DNA from: Posidonia oceanica
Lineage: Eukaryota; Streptophyta; Magnoliopsida; Alismatales; Posidoniaceae
Length of the DNA stretch: 64,000 nucleotides
Reading direction: 5' to 3'
Assembly (NCBI GenBank): GCA_037176725.1
Contig: JAZBRS010000020.1
Location: 89,908,001-89,972,000, forward strand
The notes beneath the pieces are model-generated. The model made no database searches. It worked only from the letters and a program-made list of their open reading frames with translations, and was not told the origin of the DNA. Below are positions 20,137-30,869 of this stretch, piece after piece (the stretch's first letter is position 1; the number at the start of each line of letters is the position of its first letter). The position numbers and the translations under genes were made by a program.

Positions 20137-20655
20137 TAACCAGACTCCAACTTCTGTTTCGCTTTTCCGCTTAGTGGCTTTCTCCTGTTTGCATGATTGC
20201 TTGCATGTGTTTGCCTTTCTTGCTTGCTTCATTTTCCATGCTTTGATATCTTGCTTTATGCCATGTCTATATGCCTACTTTACACATGCTTGCGATGCTA
20301 CCATATGCCATTCCATGTTATACATGCCTTTTGGATGTATTGAGTATTTTCCTTTTCACAAACCAAGTCACAACACTAGCACATGCCATGCACATGCTTT
20401 TTCACATGATGTTTGATGTTTACATGCCATAATTGGATGTTTTCTTCCCTTTTTGCAAATTGAGCCTAGGGACAACTAGAGACATGATTGTTTTCTCCCA
20501 TGTTTTAATAAAATAAAAAAAACAAAACAATAAAAAAACAATAAAAGCAAAAAACAAAAACAAAACAAAAAACAAAAGCAAAAATGAGGAAAATGAAAGG
20601 ACAAATAAGAATGTACCCTAGGCAAAACTAGAGCTATACATTCACATTCATCCCC
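20137..20655 (+). other. Leader of element D with A-rich tract
   Basis: Includes GCCTAGGGACAACTAGAGAC near 20463, matching the leader of A read on its sense strand. An A-rich run (20505-20610) of AAAACAAAA type follows. No coding domain was seen. Confidence 0.6.
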
Positions 20656-20865
20656 TTGGTTAATAAAAAATCAAGTAAAAGCGTCAAGCATACAGTAAGC
20701 ACAACACCCTGGATCCCAACAGAGGCACGGATCAACAGCAACACAGGCAGTGGCAATCTCAACGACCACAACAGTACCGCCAACAACAACAGCAGCAGCG
20801 GTCCAGGAGCACTAGTAGACCAGCCTCCTCAGCAGACCTCCTCTCGGCCGAACCTTGCAGCTTGA
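20656..20865 (+). pseudogene. Short Asn/Ser/Gln-rich frame in D, possible gag remnant
   Basis: A 69-codon frame with runs such as NNNSSSGPG. Its composition resembles the Asn/Ser run in the second half of the A gag, but no zinc knuckle or capsid motif remains. It could be chance low complexity. Confidence 0.3.
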
Positions 20866-20979
20866 CCCCCTGCATCCCTGTCTCTTTTTCTTCTCCTTCG
20901 CCAGCACGGTGAACCCATCAGCGCCTCGATACCAGGGACATCTCGGTCGCCCTTTGGCATTGATATTCTATCCTTTGCT

Positions 20980-22150
20980 GCGCCAGATCTTCGGATCTGT
21001 CGATATCAATTCCTTTGCCTGTGCCAAGTCTTCGGACTTGTCGATATCCTACCCTTGCTGCACCAGATCTTTGGATCTGTCGATATCCAGCCTGCACCAA
21101 GTCTTTGGACTTGTCGATATTCTGCTTTTGCTTGCACCAAGTGTTCGGACTTGTCGATATCCTGCCCTTTGCTGCGCCAGATCTTTGAATCTATCGATAT
21201 CCTGCCTGCACCAGATCTTCAGATCTGTCGATACCCCTTTGCTGCTTCAGATCTTCAGATCTGTCGATATCCCTTGCTGCACCAGGTCTTCGGACTTGTC
21301 GATATCCTACCTACACCAAGTCCTCGGACTTGTCGATACCCTATTCATGCCTGTGCCAGATCTTTGGATCTATCGATACCCCTTTGCTGCGCCAGATCTT
21401 TGGATCTGTCAATACCCCTTTGCTGAGCCAGATTTTCAGATCTATTGATATCCCTTGTTGCGCCAGGTCTTTGGACTTGTCGATATCCTGCCTGCACCAA
21501 GTCCTCGAACTTGTCGATACCCTATTCGTGCTTGTGCCAGATCTTTGTATCTATCGATACCCCTTTGTTGCACCAGATTTCTGGATCTATCGATATCCTT
21601 TTGCGTCAGATCTTCGAATCTGTTGATATCCCTTGCTGCGCCAAGTCTTTGGACTTGTCGATATCCTGCCTACGCCAAGTCCTCGGACTTGTCGATACCC
21701 TATTCGTGCCTGCGCCAAATCTTTGGATCTGTCGATACCCCTTTGCTGCGCTAGATATTTGGATCTGTCAATACCTCTTTGCTGCGCCAGATCTTCAGAT
21801 CTGTCGGTATCCCTTGCTGTTCTAGGTCTTCAGACTTGTCGATATCCTGCCTGTGTCAAGTCCTCGGACTTGTCGATACCCTATTCGTGCCTGCACCAGA
21901 TCTTTGGATCTGTCGATACCCCTTTGCTTCGCCAGATTTCCGGATCTGTCGATATCCTTTGCTGTGCCAAGTCTATGGACTTGTCGATATCCATCCCTTG
22001 CTGCGCCAGGTCTTCGGACTTGTCGATATCCTACCTGTGCCAAGTCTGTGGACTTGCCGATATCCCGTCCCTTGTTGTCGCCAAGTCCGCGGACTTGTCG
22101 AAATCCCTTCCTGTCGTCGCTTGGCCTTCAGATCAGTCGATATCCTCCTT
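20980..22150 (+). repeat. 32-unit tandem array; each unit holds a short hairpin
   Basis: Units are about 33-41 bp. Each carries a core of two six-base arms around four bases: CAGATC-TTCG-GATCTG (class 1) or CAAGTC-TTCG-GACTTG (class 2), then TCGATATCC or TCGATACCC. By hand, 21 of 32 cores keep all six pairs when G-U is allowed. From 21178 to 21896 the classes run 1-1-1-2-2 four times, with starts at 21178, 21357, 21538, 21716 and 21897 (about 180 bp). The array lies in the 3' untranslated part of D. It is open in several frames only because the unit has no stop. Confidence 0.93.
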
Positions 22151-22692
22151 CTCTCCGAGCTGGCAGCCCTAACTGCTTGATCGACAACCGTCAAAATGTC
22201 TGCTCGAGCTGGTAGCCCAAACTACTCAGTCGACAACCATCAAAATGTCTGCTCGGGCTGGTAGCCCTAACTGCTCGGATGACATCCATCAAAGTGTCTG
22301 GAGATCCAGTCGTCAAGCACAATAGTCTTGTCTAGAGTCTCCTTCTTCGGGCCGGTACCCCCAACTACCCGGACGGCAAGCACGATAGTCTTGTCTGGCA
22401 CCCTGCTCTTGGGTTGATAACCCCCAATCATCTGGTGATGAGTCCGTCAACTTATCATGCCCCTCCCAGTATCTTACAGCTTCACTTTGCATGTTACTAC
22501 ATCATTTGCATCTCATTGCAGGTCATAACATCTCATTGCACATCATTCCATCGCATCACGCCACATTGCATTGCTATGCATCAACATTCGCATCACAGCA
22601 TTTGCATTGGGCTGGCAGCCCTAACTGCCCAGATGACATCCGTCAAAGTGTCTAGAGTTCCGGACGGCAAGCATGCTAGTCTGGTCTGGCGC
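22150..22692 (+). repeat. Second repeat set downstream of the hairpin array in D
   Basis: Units of about 45-60 bp with GCTGGTAGCCC(T/A)AACT.CTC followed by GACA.CC.TCAAA.TGTCTG, near 22160, 22207, 22253 and 22611. GGGCTGGTAGCCC is itself a small inverted repeat. Between them, 22480-22600 is rich in GCAT/CATTGCATC. Confidence 0.7.
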
Positions 22693-22882
22693 CCCTTCTC
22701 ATATCCTTTACATTTTTTATCATTTCATTTCCCGGTTTTCCTCATCTTTTCTGATTTTAGAATAGACTTGGTGGCGACTCCAAGTTTTTGTTTTCTTTTC
22801 TTCAACCTTTGCCCGTTTTTTTACTTGTTTTTGCCGTGACCAACGAATCGGCACATTTGAGTCGTTCAGTCACATGGTTACA
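22693..22882 (+). repeat. Truncated 3' LTR of element D (last ~190 bp)
   Basis: CATATCCTTTACATTTTTTA onward aligns with 19931-20113 of the 5' LTR and ends GGTTACA at 22882, next to the TSD. About 2.7 kb of LTR is missing on the left. This copy keeps the full PBS-like TGGCGACTCCA (22772-22782). Confidence 0.88.
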
Positions 22883-22921
22883 CAAACAAAACATTTTGTT
22901 GCTCAAGTGCTTCGATAATGT
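22883..22921 (-). pseudogene. Coding-like host segment, piece 2 of 3
   Basis: TSD CAAAC (22883-22887) and the bases up to the LINE tail. In the minus-strand frame it encodes a short stretch beginning YIIEALEQQN, in frame with pieces 1 and 3. No family was recognised. Confidence 0.35.
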
Positions 22922-22928
22922 AATTGGA

Positions 22929-23374
22929 TTTTTTTTGGGGCAAAAGAAAAGTAACCTTTATTGATGATGAGGAGGTTACAAGCACGAAGGCTACAAAAAT
23001 GAGTTAGGAACACAATCCTAAGTCACTGAGTACTCAGAGCGACAAGCTGCTTAGATTATTACAAAGGAATAATCCCCTAGTACCAAAAGAAAAATGCTTG
23101 AACACTAGGGTGGCATTAGTGCAGTGTACACAATGCCTGAACACCCTCCATCTCAAATCCCAAAAACCCAGCCCTTGCTGGGAAAAAGAGAAAGGAGTAA
23201 GAAGGTGTTCGAGTACTCAAACCATGCATCACGAGGGAATTAAATACAAAACAACAACCACTAATTGATCCTTTGCCGAATAGAAGGAATTCCCCATCTA
23301 TCCAGGTTGCATAAACCACACAATTCCCTAGATAGATCAGAGAAAGAGTGAAAACTGTTATCCACTCTAGAGTC
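22929..23374 (-). other. 3' UTR and poly(A) tail of the LINE
   Basis: About 440 bp downstream of the RNase H frame, ending in A8 on the minus strand. AATAAAGG sits just upstream of the tail and may act as the poly(A) signal. No domain was seen. Confidence 0.65.
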
Positions 23375-23791
23375 TCATCCCAACTTGGCCAGATAGTCAG
23401 TAGTAAAATTACTCTCCCGATAGCAATGAGAAAAGCATATACCATCGAACAAAGGATGTCTCTGAATTAGTTTGCACCATCTGCTACATTTCCATTGAAT
23501 GACTATCCTACCAGTAATCATGTGAATAATAGTCTCTGAGTCCGACTCAACAAAAGATAACGCCAAGCTAGCATCCCCACACCTACTAATGAGATCCCAA
23601 ACAGCTCTCATCTCTGCCTCGTTATTAGTAATATTCCCATAATAATGAGAGAAAGCCATAATCACCAAACCCTCCTTGTCACAAACAATGCCCCCACCTC
23701 CAGAAGACGATAACGAACCGGAACCGTCCACATTCCCTTTGAGTCCAAACTTAGGAGGCACCCATCTCATAATCATATACCACGTCTCCAT
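23375..23791 (-). pseudogene. LINE ORF2 C-terminal RNase H-like domain (RVT_3 type)
   Basis: One open frame of about 138 codons. The acidic residues expected for RNase H are visible: Asp in GNVDGSGS, Glu in NNEAEMRAV and Asp in VESDSETII. The fold would remove RNA from the RNA-DNA hybrid during target-primed reverse transcription. It is separated from the RT part by stops and frameshifts at 23792-23905. Confidence 0.85.
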
Positions 23792-23905
23792 AGAGGATGG
23801 AATCTAGAAACCATATCTAGCAAGGCCAGACGTATCCCCTCCAAAGAACTTGAATTTTTTCCCTTCAAGAACACAATTGCAATCAGTAATAATTGAAGAT
23901 ATTAC

Positions 23906-24442
23906 CTACATAGAAGAGTGTGTCATGGAGGAGAATCTACGAGAACAGCGCTCCCTCCAAATGTGCCAACAAATGAAGCCCGGAAGCAAACCAATAAGTG
24001 TTCCTTTATAGGATGTTAGCCTTGCCACCTCAAACCATCCTTTAATAGTAGAGACCAGATCCTGCAAAACCTCCACTTCCAATAAGACACCAAAAAAAGG
24101 CCACAAAGAAGAGGCCAAATCACTCTGGAACAACAAATGCTCCAACGTCTCTATGTGGCCTTGTAAGCAGCAGTTGCATTTAGACAGCAAAGCAATAGAT
24201 TTAGATTGCACATTATAATCCACAGCCACCCCATTCCACGTCACTCTCCAAAGGAAAATAGAGACCTTGGGTGGCAAGAAGCATGACCAAATTAACCGTG
24301 CATGACGAAACTTCTTGCAGTTCAAATGAAGCTTAGCTGCTGTGCTCTGGATAGAAAAAAGACCACTAGCCGAATGCAACCAGATAAGCTTGTCATCACT
24401 GCCCCCAGGATCAATCTGCAGGTCCCTAAGGTCCCTCCACAT
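23906..24442 (-). pseudogene. LINE ORF2 zf-RVT region
   Basis: A frame of about 178 codons containing SGLFSIQSTAAKLH, then IWSCFLPPKVSIFLWRVTWN and a Cys/His region (CNCCLQGHIETLEHLLFQ). This is the zinc-binding reverse transcriptase C-terminal module (zf-RVT) of plant LINEs. It likely helps bind nucleic acid and lies between the RT and RNase H. Confidence 0.85.
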
Positions 24443-26002
24443 TCACCGAACACGAAGAGAGTCATCACCAATATCATTCACAAACAAGTCACTATGGTGG
24501 AAAACGTCACTAATGGTGACGTTGAGATCAATCCCTCTAGAAACATCTAACTTATCAAAGAGAATACCCTCAGACCACCACTTATCCATCCAAAAAGACC
24601 TATTCCCTTTATCAATAAGCCATTTAGAGTTAGAGATCACCCAAGGAACAACATCCATGAGCTTCCTCCACCGCAAAGAAGCAAATGAGTGCCATTTTAA
24701 CCGTCCACAACCACTCACCTTGTACTTATTGTTGCAAAATTTACTCCATAGAGACTCTTTAAGTAATAACTTCCAACAACTCTTGATATTAAACAGCAAG
24801 TGAACGTCATGCAAATTCCGAATACCAAGGCCCATTTCACAAAAAGAGGTAGTGCAAGCACTACATCTAACCCAATGAAACTTTCTTTTACCATCACACC
24901 AACCCCACAAGAAGTCACAAAACATTTTCTTGATATGCTTCAACACTCCATCAGGAACTCTCATAGTGGCTAAGATGTGCACTGGAATGGAGGAAAGGAC
25001 GTGTTTAATCAAGATCAGCTGACAACTCATAGAAAGGAATTTGGTATTCCAGCCCATCAGGCGCCCGCTAATCTTTTCCATCAAACCTGTGAAATAAGAA
25101 GAACACATTCTCCCTGGAGCAATAGGAGCCCCTAAATATTGAAGAGGCCAAGAACCTCTAGAAAAACCAGTGATCTACTCGACATGATCATTATTAAGAA
25201 GACCTTTGTGCCAGAAATACCTGCATTTATTCCTACCCATACGCTGACCAGAAGCTTTCTCATAGTCCATGATGAAATCCATTAATGTAGATACTGTAAA
25301 GGAGGAAGCTCTACAAAAAATAAGCGCATCATCAGCGAAGAAAAGGTGAGACGGCCCAAGCCCTTTACCAGATGTGGCAAAGTGTTGACATCTACCATTC
25401 TCAAAGAGCTTCTTGAGACCTCTACTGAACACCTCCTGAGCTAGAATAAACAAGGACGGCAACAAAGGATCACCTTGTTTAAGCCCCTGAGAAGACTTGA
25501 AAAAACCACTTTGCTGGCCATTAATGAGAAGAGTAAACTAGTTATTATTCAAAGTCCACTTAATGATCTCAATGAAGCGACAGGAAAAGCCAAATTTCTG
25601 AAGAACAGCAAAGAGAAAAGACCACTCCATTCTATCATAGGCTTTCAACATATCTGATTTAAGCACAATATTACCCCCTCTACACTTCTTGTCAATATCA
25701 GTGATAACCTCTTGTGCCAACTGTATGTGATCAAAAATGTCCCTACCTTTGACAAACCCAGCCTGCTCCTCACTAATCATCTTGGGAAGGAAACAAACCA
25801 ATCTGTTATTGATGATCTTAGAAATAACCTTGGAAATAACATTCCCAACACTAATCGGTCTGAACTGAGCGAAGCTAGCAGGATGAGAAACTTTAGGAAT
25901 CAAGCATATAAGAGAAGCTAAGATACTCCTATGCATTTTACCTCCCACAAAGAAATATTTAAACAACTCGAGCATGTCATTCTTGATAATATCCCAAGCA
26001 TT
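24443..26002 (-). pseudogene. LINE ORF2 reverse transcriptase
   Basis: Three frames cover the RT: 25538-26002 (motifs IPKV, FRPISVGN, QAGFVKGRDIFDH, DMLKAYDRMEW), 25175-25465 (LPSLFILAQEVFS and the catalytic FADD at 25328-25339) and 24443-25108 (thumb/connection, GRLMGWNTKFLSMSCQLIL). The catalytic Asp pair is intact. Frame breaks lie near 25470-25537 and 25109-25174. The N-terminal edge was cut by solo LTR S, and the frame resumes at 27464 on the other side. Confidence 0.9.
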
Positions 26003-27463
26003 TGTAGATATCTCGTTTTGGCACTCCTCTTGCACTTTTAAGTACCATTCCATTATAGCATGCTCCATTCATCATTAGAGGCCTTTCTCTCAACCCAAGT
26101 ACTCTCCAAAAGCTCATTTTCCATTCTAGACTATTAGATGCATGGTTTCATACATCCAATGTTAGACGCATGATTCTCAGCATTCTACGTTGAATGCTAG
26201 TAACTTAGCATCCTACATTGAACGTTGGTTTTCCAACGTTCAACATGTCCAGCTCAATTTGTTTCCAAATCCATCAACCTTCCTTGTATGGACCCAAACC
26301 AATTTTTAAAGTCAAACGGGTCCACATTCCTTATCTGTAAGGCCATAATTGCCTCATTAATTGATTGACTCATGTCCCCTTGATTTCGAGGCCAAATTTG
26401 GCAAGTTCACAGCCTGATTGTGTTGAACACTGGCTCTACCAACATCCAACGTAGAACGCTAGATTCCCAGCGTTCTATAACCTGCAATTGTGCTCTGCAA
26501 CTTTCCTTATTTGGACAAATTCGAAAATCAAATCCTTACCTTCTTTAGAGGTCCGTTGACCAATCTGTGACTTAATTTGGGCCTAATCATTGCTAATCAA
26601 TCATTAATTGGAGAATATTCCTTCATTTTGGCAGTTGGGCATCAGGTAGTCATTGAACGCTGGCATTCCAGCGTTCAACATAGAATGCTGGATTTCTAGC
26701 GTTCAACTCTTCTGAATTGGAAACCTTTTGCTACAGCTGCCTAATCTTGCCAAATTTGATCCTTGTTGCCAATTCTGGTTCTCCCCTGCCTCTATATAAA
26801 TAAGGGTACCCCCAGCCTTGAAAGGAGACACAAATTGGAATTTTACACTAGAAATTTGGAGAAAAAATGGGAAGGAAATTGAGAGAAAGTAGAGAGAGGA
26901 ATTATCAAAGTTATGGAGAAAAATAGAGAGTTAGAGAGCTCAGGCCTTCGTCTATCTCCGACCATGCCACGTCGACATCTTGCATTCCGTGCATACAATC
27001 CATAAAATAAAAGGGGGTTTTCTTTTAATATTTTACATATTGCATCTCATTTCTTACATAATTGTAGCTAGGCATTCATACATAGTTGCAACCAGGGGGA
27101 TAAAACCCTATGGGTAAGTATTTTTCTTTTTATCCCATACCAATTTTTAATTCGCCTTGAACTGTTTACTACACTTTATTAATCCACATATTTTTTTATT
27201 ATTTTGCAAGGAAAAGAAGAGGAAGAAGAAGCTCATTAGCATGGGCACCCTTAGGCAGTGCTGGTGCTGTCCTAAGGTAGTTGAACCCGCAACACACATT
27301 ACATCTCCCAAGCGTCTCGAGGGCCAGCGAAAGTGAACCGAGAGTGGTGCTTACATCGGCATCATCACCCGTGGAGTGGCGAAGTCGAATACAAGTAAAA
27401 GGGGACGCCAAGAAAGCGAAAGAAACGAAAAAGCGTTTTCTCCTCCAAAACCCCATATCCACA
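26003..27463 (+). repeat. Solo LTR S inserted in the LINE reverse transcriptase (1,461 bp)
   Basis: Begins TGTAGATATC and ends CATATCCACA, imperfect inverted ends. The flanks GCATT (25998-26002) and ACATC (27464-27468) look like a decayed 5-bp TSD. Removing the insert with one flank copy restores the LINE frame into the usual AWDII motif, which supports the boundaries. It has a TATA box and repeated GAACGCTGG/CCAGCGTTC palindromes (26160-26720). No internal region or second LTR is present, so it is probably the product of LTR-LTR recombination. The lineage is unknown. Confidence 0.8.
26793..26800 (+). promoter_or_regulatory. TATA box of solo LTR S
   Basis: TATATAAA in CCTCTATATAAATAAGGG. It fixes the LTR in plus orientation. 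Confidence 0.65.
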
Positions 27464-27929
27464 ACATCCACGTAAAAATTCATAGAAAATCTGTCTAGCC
27501 CTGCTATAGCCTAAGTAGGCATAGACTACAGTGTTTTCCACACCTCGTCCTGATCTGGAATGGCTGTAAGATAAACAGAATCCTCTGGAGTAATGATTTC
27601 AGGAATGACGTGCAACAACTCCTCATCAGTGGCACTCCCTTCAGAAGAGAATAACTTTTCAAAGAATGAAATGCCCTCATCCTGGATGGCCTTGTTGTCA
27701 TGCACCCAATGACCAGCATCAATTTTAATGGCATGAATAAAGCTACGTAGCCTTTTATTTCTCACCCTAAGTGGAAAAAAGATGTATTCGTGTCACCCAC
27801 CTTAAGCCATTGACATCGAGCCTTTTGCCTCCAGAACAGCTCCTCTTGCCGCATGACCTCATGCAAAGTCTGGTTAGCCAAAACCAAGCGTTGTAATCCA
27901 GTCTCAGAGTAAGAGCCGTCCACTATCTC
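27464..27929 (-). pseudogene. LINE ORF2 linker between endonuclease and RT
   Basis: Contains the stretch RNKRLRSFIHAIKIDAGHWV and then VIPEIITPEDS, typical of the region ahead of RT in plant LINEs. Two TAG stops follow near 27511-27525, before the RT entry. It is broken from the endonuclease frame near 27770-27929. Confidence 0.75.
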
Positions 27930-28861
27930 CTAAGCAAGTTTAACCTCCTTGTCAGCCTCCTTAACTTTAGTAAAAATATCACCAAAAGAAGACTTGCTCC
28001 AACCACGTAGCACCTCCTTAAGCCTCTTCAGTTTCAGAAACCACCTAAAAGAGAAATCTCCTCCATCATCCATAGGCAGCTCCCATGAACTCTTAATGAT
28101 TGGTAAGCAAGAGGAGTCCTGTAACCATACATCAAGGATTTTAAAGGGTTTAGCACCACACCCATCATTCTGATAAAAATCCACAAGAAGAGGTGCATGA
28201 TAAGCAGCAACACGAGGAAGGTGTCTAACCCTCGCATTAACATCACTATTCCTGGCACTAAAAAGACACCTGTCCAAACAAGCAAGAATGCGAGCTTCCC
28301 CCCTCTGATTATTGCACCAAGTAAACTCCAGCCCCACAAAGCCAACGTCTGAAAGAGTACAATCTTCAATGCATTCCCGAAACTCTTCCATGCCCAGCTG
28401 GCGAGGGAAACACCCTCCCTTCTTCTCAGAAACGGAGAGCACAGAGTTGAAATCCCCAACCACCGACCAAGGAGCATTAAGATCCATAACACTAACTTCC
28501 CTCAAATAATCCCATAGCATGCATCTTCCTAGCAACAACAACTAGCATACACCAAACTAACAAGCAAGTCAGAAGGAGAGAGACCTGTCTTACTTAACAC
28601 AGTGAGGCCTTGACTACTAGAAGAAATGAAAGAAGTCTGAATGTTACTTTTGCTGAAGATCCAAACCTTAGCATTACCATCACTATTAGCAACAAAATAG
28701 TCAAAACCAAAGGAAGTCATAATATCAGAACCACGCTCACTACTAATAAAAGGTTCCAGAATCGCAACTAAAGACGGACCATATAAATTAACCATATATC
28801 TCAACTGTCTAACAGTAGGCCGATTACCAAGACCCCTAGCATTCCATACAAGAATCTTCAT
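27930..28861 (-). pseudogene. LINE ORF2 endonuclease (EEP family)
   Basis: ORF2 probably starts at the ATG near 28861 (MKILVWNARGLGN), overlapping the ORF1 tail. Asn in WNARG and Glu in AILEPF are visible. A frameshift at about 28529-28541 joins it to the second half, with VVGDFNSV. The usual catalytic Ser-Asp-His reads Ala-Tyr-His (RVAAYHAPLLV), so the key Asp is lost. In an active element this domain nicks the target DNA. This copy should be dead even without the frameshift. Confidence 0.88.
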
Positions 28862-30332
28862 TTGATAAGACATTAAAAGGAATCTGAGAAGCACTAGACC
28901 GAGCCTTACTCCTTGTCACTGGACCTGGGATTCCATCTCTTCTAGCACGTTGGACGTCCTTGCCTATATCATTGTAATAGCCCCGTTTATTTAGAGCAAG
29001 TTTAACTTTACGAGGCCATCCGCTACCACATGGCCGATCTACTGAAGAAGCCCTGTAGGTCTCTCTTTCTGATTCCTTCCCAGCCACTTTTCCATCTTCA
29101 TTAGGATAACCATCAGTACTGTGATCACCCTTTTCTCCATCAACAAGAACCACTTCCTCATACACACCATGAACCACTTCCTCATGCACCACAGCATGAA
29201 CCGTATCCTTAGTCACCACACCATGAACCACTTCTTCATGCACACCTTCTTGAGACCTGACCTCTGAATCAACCTCCAACCCATTTATATCAAGACTTGG
29301 CCCATCATCTTCAGCAAATACACGGCATAACAAGTCTCCAATTTCCAGATCCTCATCCCACATGAAATCATCCTTCTCAAGGCCTACAAGATTGTCACGT
29401 AACCTCTTGAACACCTGAGCAACAGGCACATCTTATTTTTCTGATATGGAGAGCACTTGTGGCAACGTAAAAATCTTCCATGTTGGTTTCCACACCTTCC
29501 TTGAAACATTACCATGAGTTTTCCTTCCTTCCCTAGTAACTATAGCCTGACGTCTCCTCAAAGGACCTCCATTCCTTGGCTGCTTCAAAGCACTGTTACG
29601 TTCTGGATTCCTTCCACAATTAGACCTCACATGACCCCATTTGTGACACTCCAAGCAATATTCCGGCTTGTTCTCCATGACCACTGGTTGGTAGTCTCCT
29701 TTGCTCTTCGTGCCAACATAGATTTTTGTAGGATACTCCTTAGTAAGATTTAGCTCAACACAAAATTGGGCACACATAGCCATAGTCTTGGATGAGGTAG
29801 AGGAAGCCACCATCAGTAAAGGTCCATAAGCTTTTGCAACATACTTGATAAAACCAGGTTTGAAATAACATTGAGGTAAAGCAGGTAACGAAATCCACAC
29901 TGGCGCCACATCACTCTCCATTCCTGGACGGAACCATGGAGACCAACGGAAGACCTTGATCGTCTGACCCTTCATCATCCATCTCTCCCAAGTGTAAACT
30001 TTCATGAAATCCACCTCAGTATTAAAATTAACAAGAACACCTCAGTTCGACAAGCCACATTGTATCTCTGAATTAGGAACACGTTGAGCAAAAAACTTGA
30101 AAATCAGAGTTGTCTTATACGGTGCAGAGAGCCTAGCAATCTCAACATTAGACAAGATTATAGCCAGACATCCATTCTTGACAGACAACTCATGGAATGG
30201 AAGGTCATTATTTGGTTGTCTCCCTCCCACCATCGCAGCGAATGAATGACCCATATCACAACTGTCCCCTAGTTCAACGACCAGAGACGCCATAAACGGC
30301 CACCAAACCAAGAGAACCCAACAGCCCAGCAA
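28836..30332 (-). pseudogene. LINE ORF1 with DUF4283 and CCHC zinc knuckle
   Basis: Frames 30042-30332, 29433-30014 and 28836-29429 follow each other on the minus strand. They are joined by a frameshift near 30015-30041 and a TAA near 29430. The DUF4283 region reads from GCLAIILSNVE to WISLPALP. The knuckle CLECHKWGHVRSNC (C-x2-C-x4-H-x4-C) is intact near 29616-29657. The C-terminal third carries a repeated VHEEVVHGV unit. ORF1 proteins of this type bind LINE RNA. Confidence 0.87.
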
Positions 30333-30869
30333 TCAAAAAAGAACCAATAAGGAAAGGAGCCAAAGAACAAGACCCTTACCTAGGTGAGCCGGCACCACTA
30401 GAAACCCAAAAGAAAGATCGAACGCCCTCTGAAATCCCTGAAGAAATAGCCGAAGAAGACCCCGGTGCAACACCGGAGAAGGCGAAACACCATCGGAGCT
30501 CAGCAAGAATCCCAAAAGAAGGCCTCCTTCGCTCAGACAGAAGTGTAGGAGAGACACTCCAAAGAAGAGCACCCTAGATCCCCACGAAAGACATAGTCTA
30601 ACAGTCGCCGAGAAAAAACCACCGGAACCCTAATCTCGTCGAAGAAGAAGACACCACAGAAAAACCTAGCATGAAAACCTCTCCGTATCAAGCAAAAAGT
30701 ATCTCAAATCTCGATCTCCACCACGTGGACGCAAAAGATGCCGGTGCAAAAACTAAAGCCCAAAGAAGGGCCACCACCTCCCGCCTCCCACCAAGCTACA
30801 GGACACCGAAGCCATCCTCAAAGAAAATCATCGAAGCCGTCCTCAAGAGCCTGTAATCTCATATCAATC
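30333..30869 (-). other. 5' UTR / ORF1 leader of the LINE
   Basis: GC-richer leader with many CCAAGGAG-like and GAAGAAGA-like stretches on the plus strand. The 5' end is set at 30869 by the AATTGGA duplication. No separate gene was seen. Confidence 0.6.

Larger units (their letters stand above)
17219..22882 (+). mobile_element. Element D: short non-autonomous Tat-lineage retrotransposon
   Basis: Begins TGTAAACACC and ends GGTTACA between perfect CAAAC TSDs. Parts in order: 2.9-kb 5' LTR, tRNA-Arg PBS, a leader related to the A 5' UTR, an A-rich tract, a short Gln/Asn-rich remnant, a 1.2-kb hairpin repeat array, a second repeat set, and only the last ~190 bp of the 3' LTR. It has no protease, RT or integrase. 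It was probably copied by proteins of an autonomous relative, and most of the 3' LTR was then lost by deletion. Confidence 0.9.
22929..30869 (-). mobile_element. Element L: plant L1-type LINE, interrupted by solo LTR S
   Basis: Minus strand, about 6.5 kb without S. A terminal A8 (plus T8 at 22929-22936) marks the 3' end. AATTGGA flanks both ends (22922-22928 and 30870-30876). It has ORF1 with DUF4283 and a CCHC knuckle, and ORF2 with endonuclease, RT, zf-RVT and a C-terminal RNase H, the standard plant L1 layout. It is nearly full length but broken by several frameshifts and stops, so it is inactive. Confidence 0.9.

Noticed and set aside
20980..22150. CRISPR-like array
   Set aside because: Units are contiguous degenerate repeats with no unique spacers, inside a plant LTR element.
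20855..22215. Overlapping open frames of 100-200 codons across the D array
   Set aside because: All plus-strand frames are open because the repeat unit lacks stops. The predicted proteins are frame-shifted readings of the same DNA repeat, with no start context or domain.
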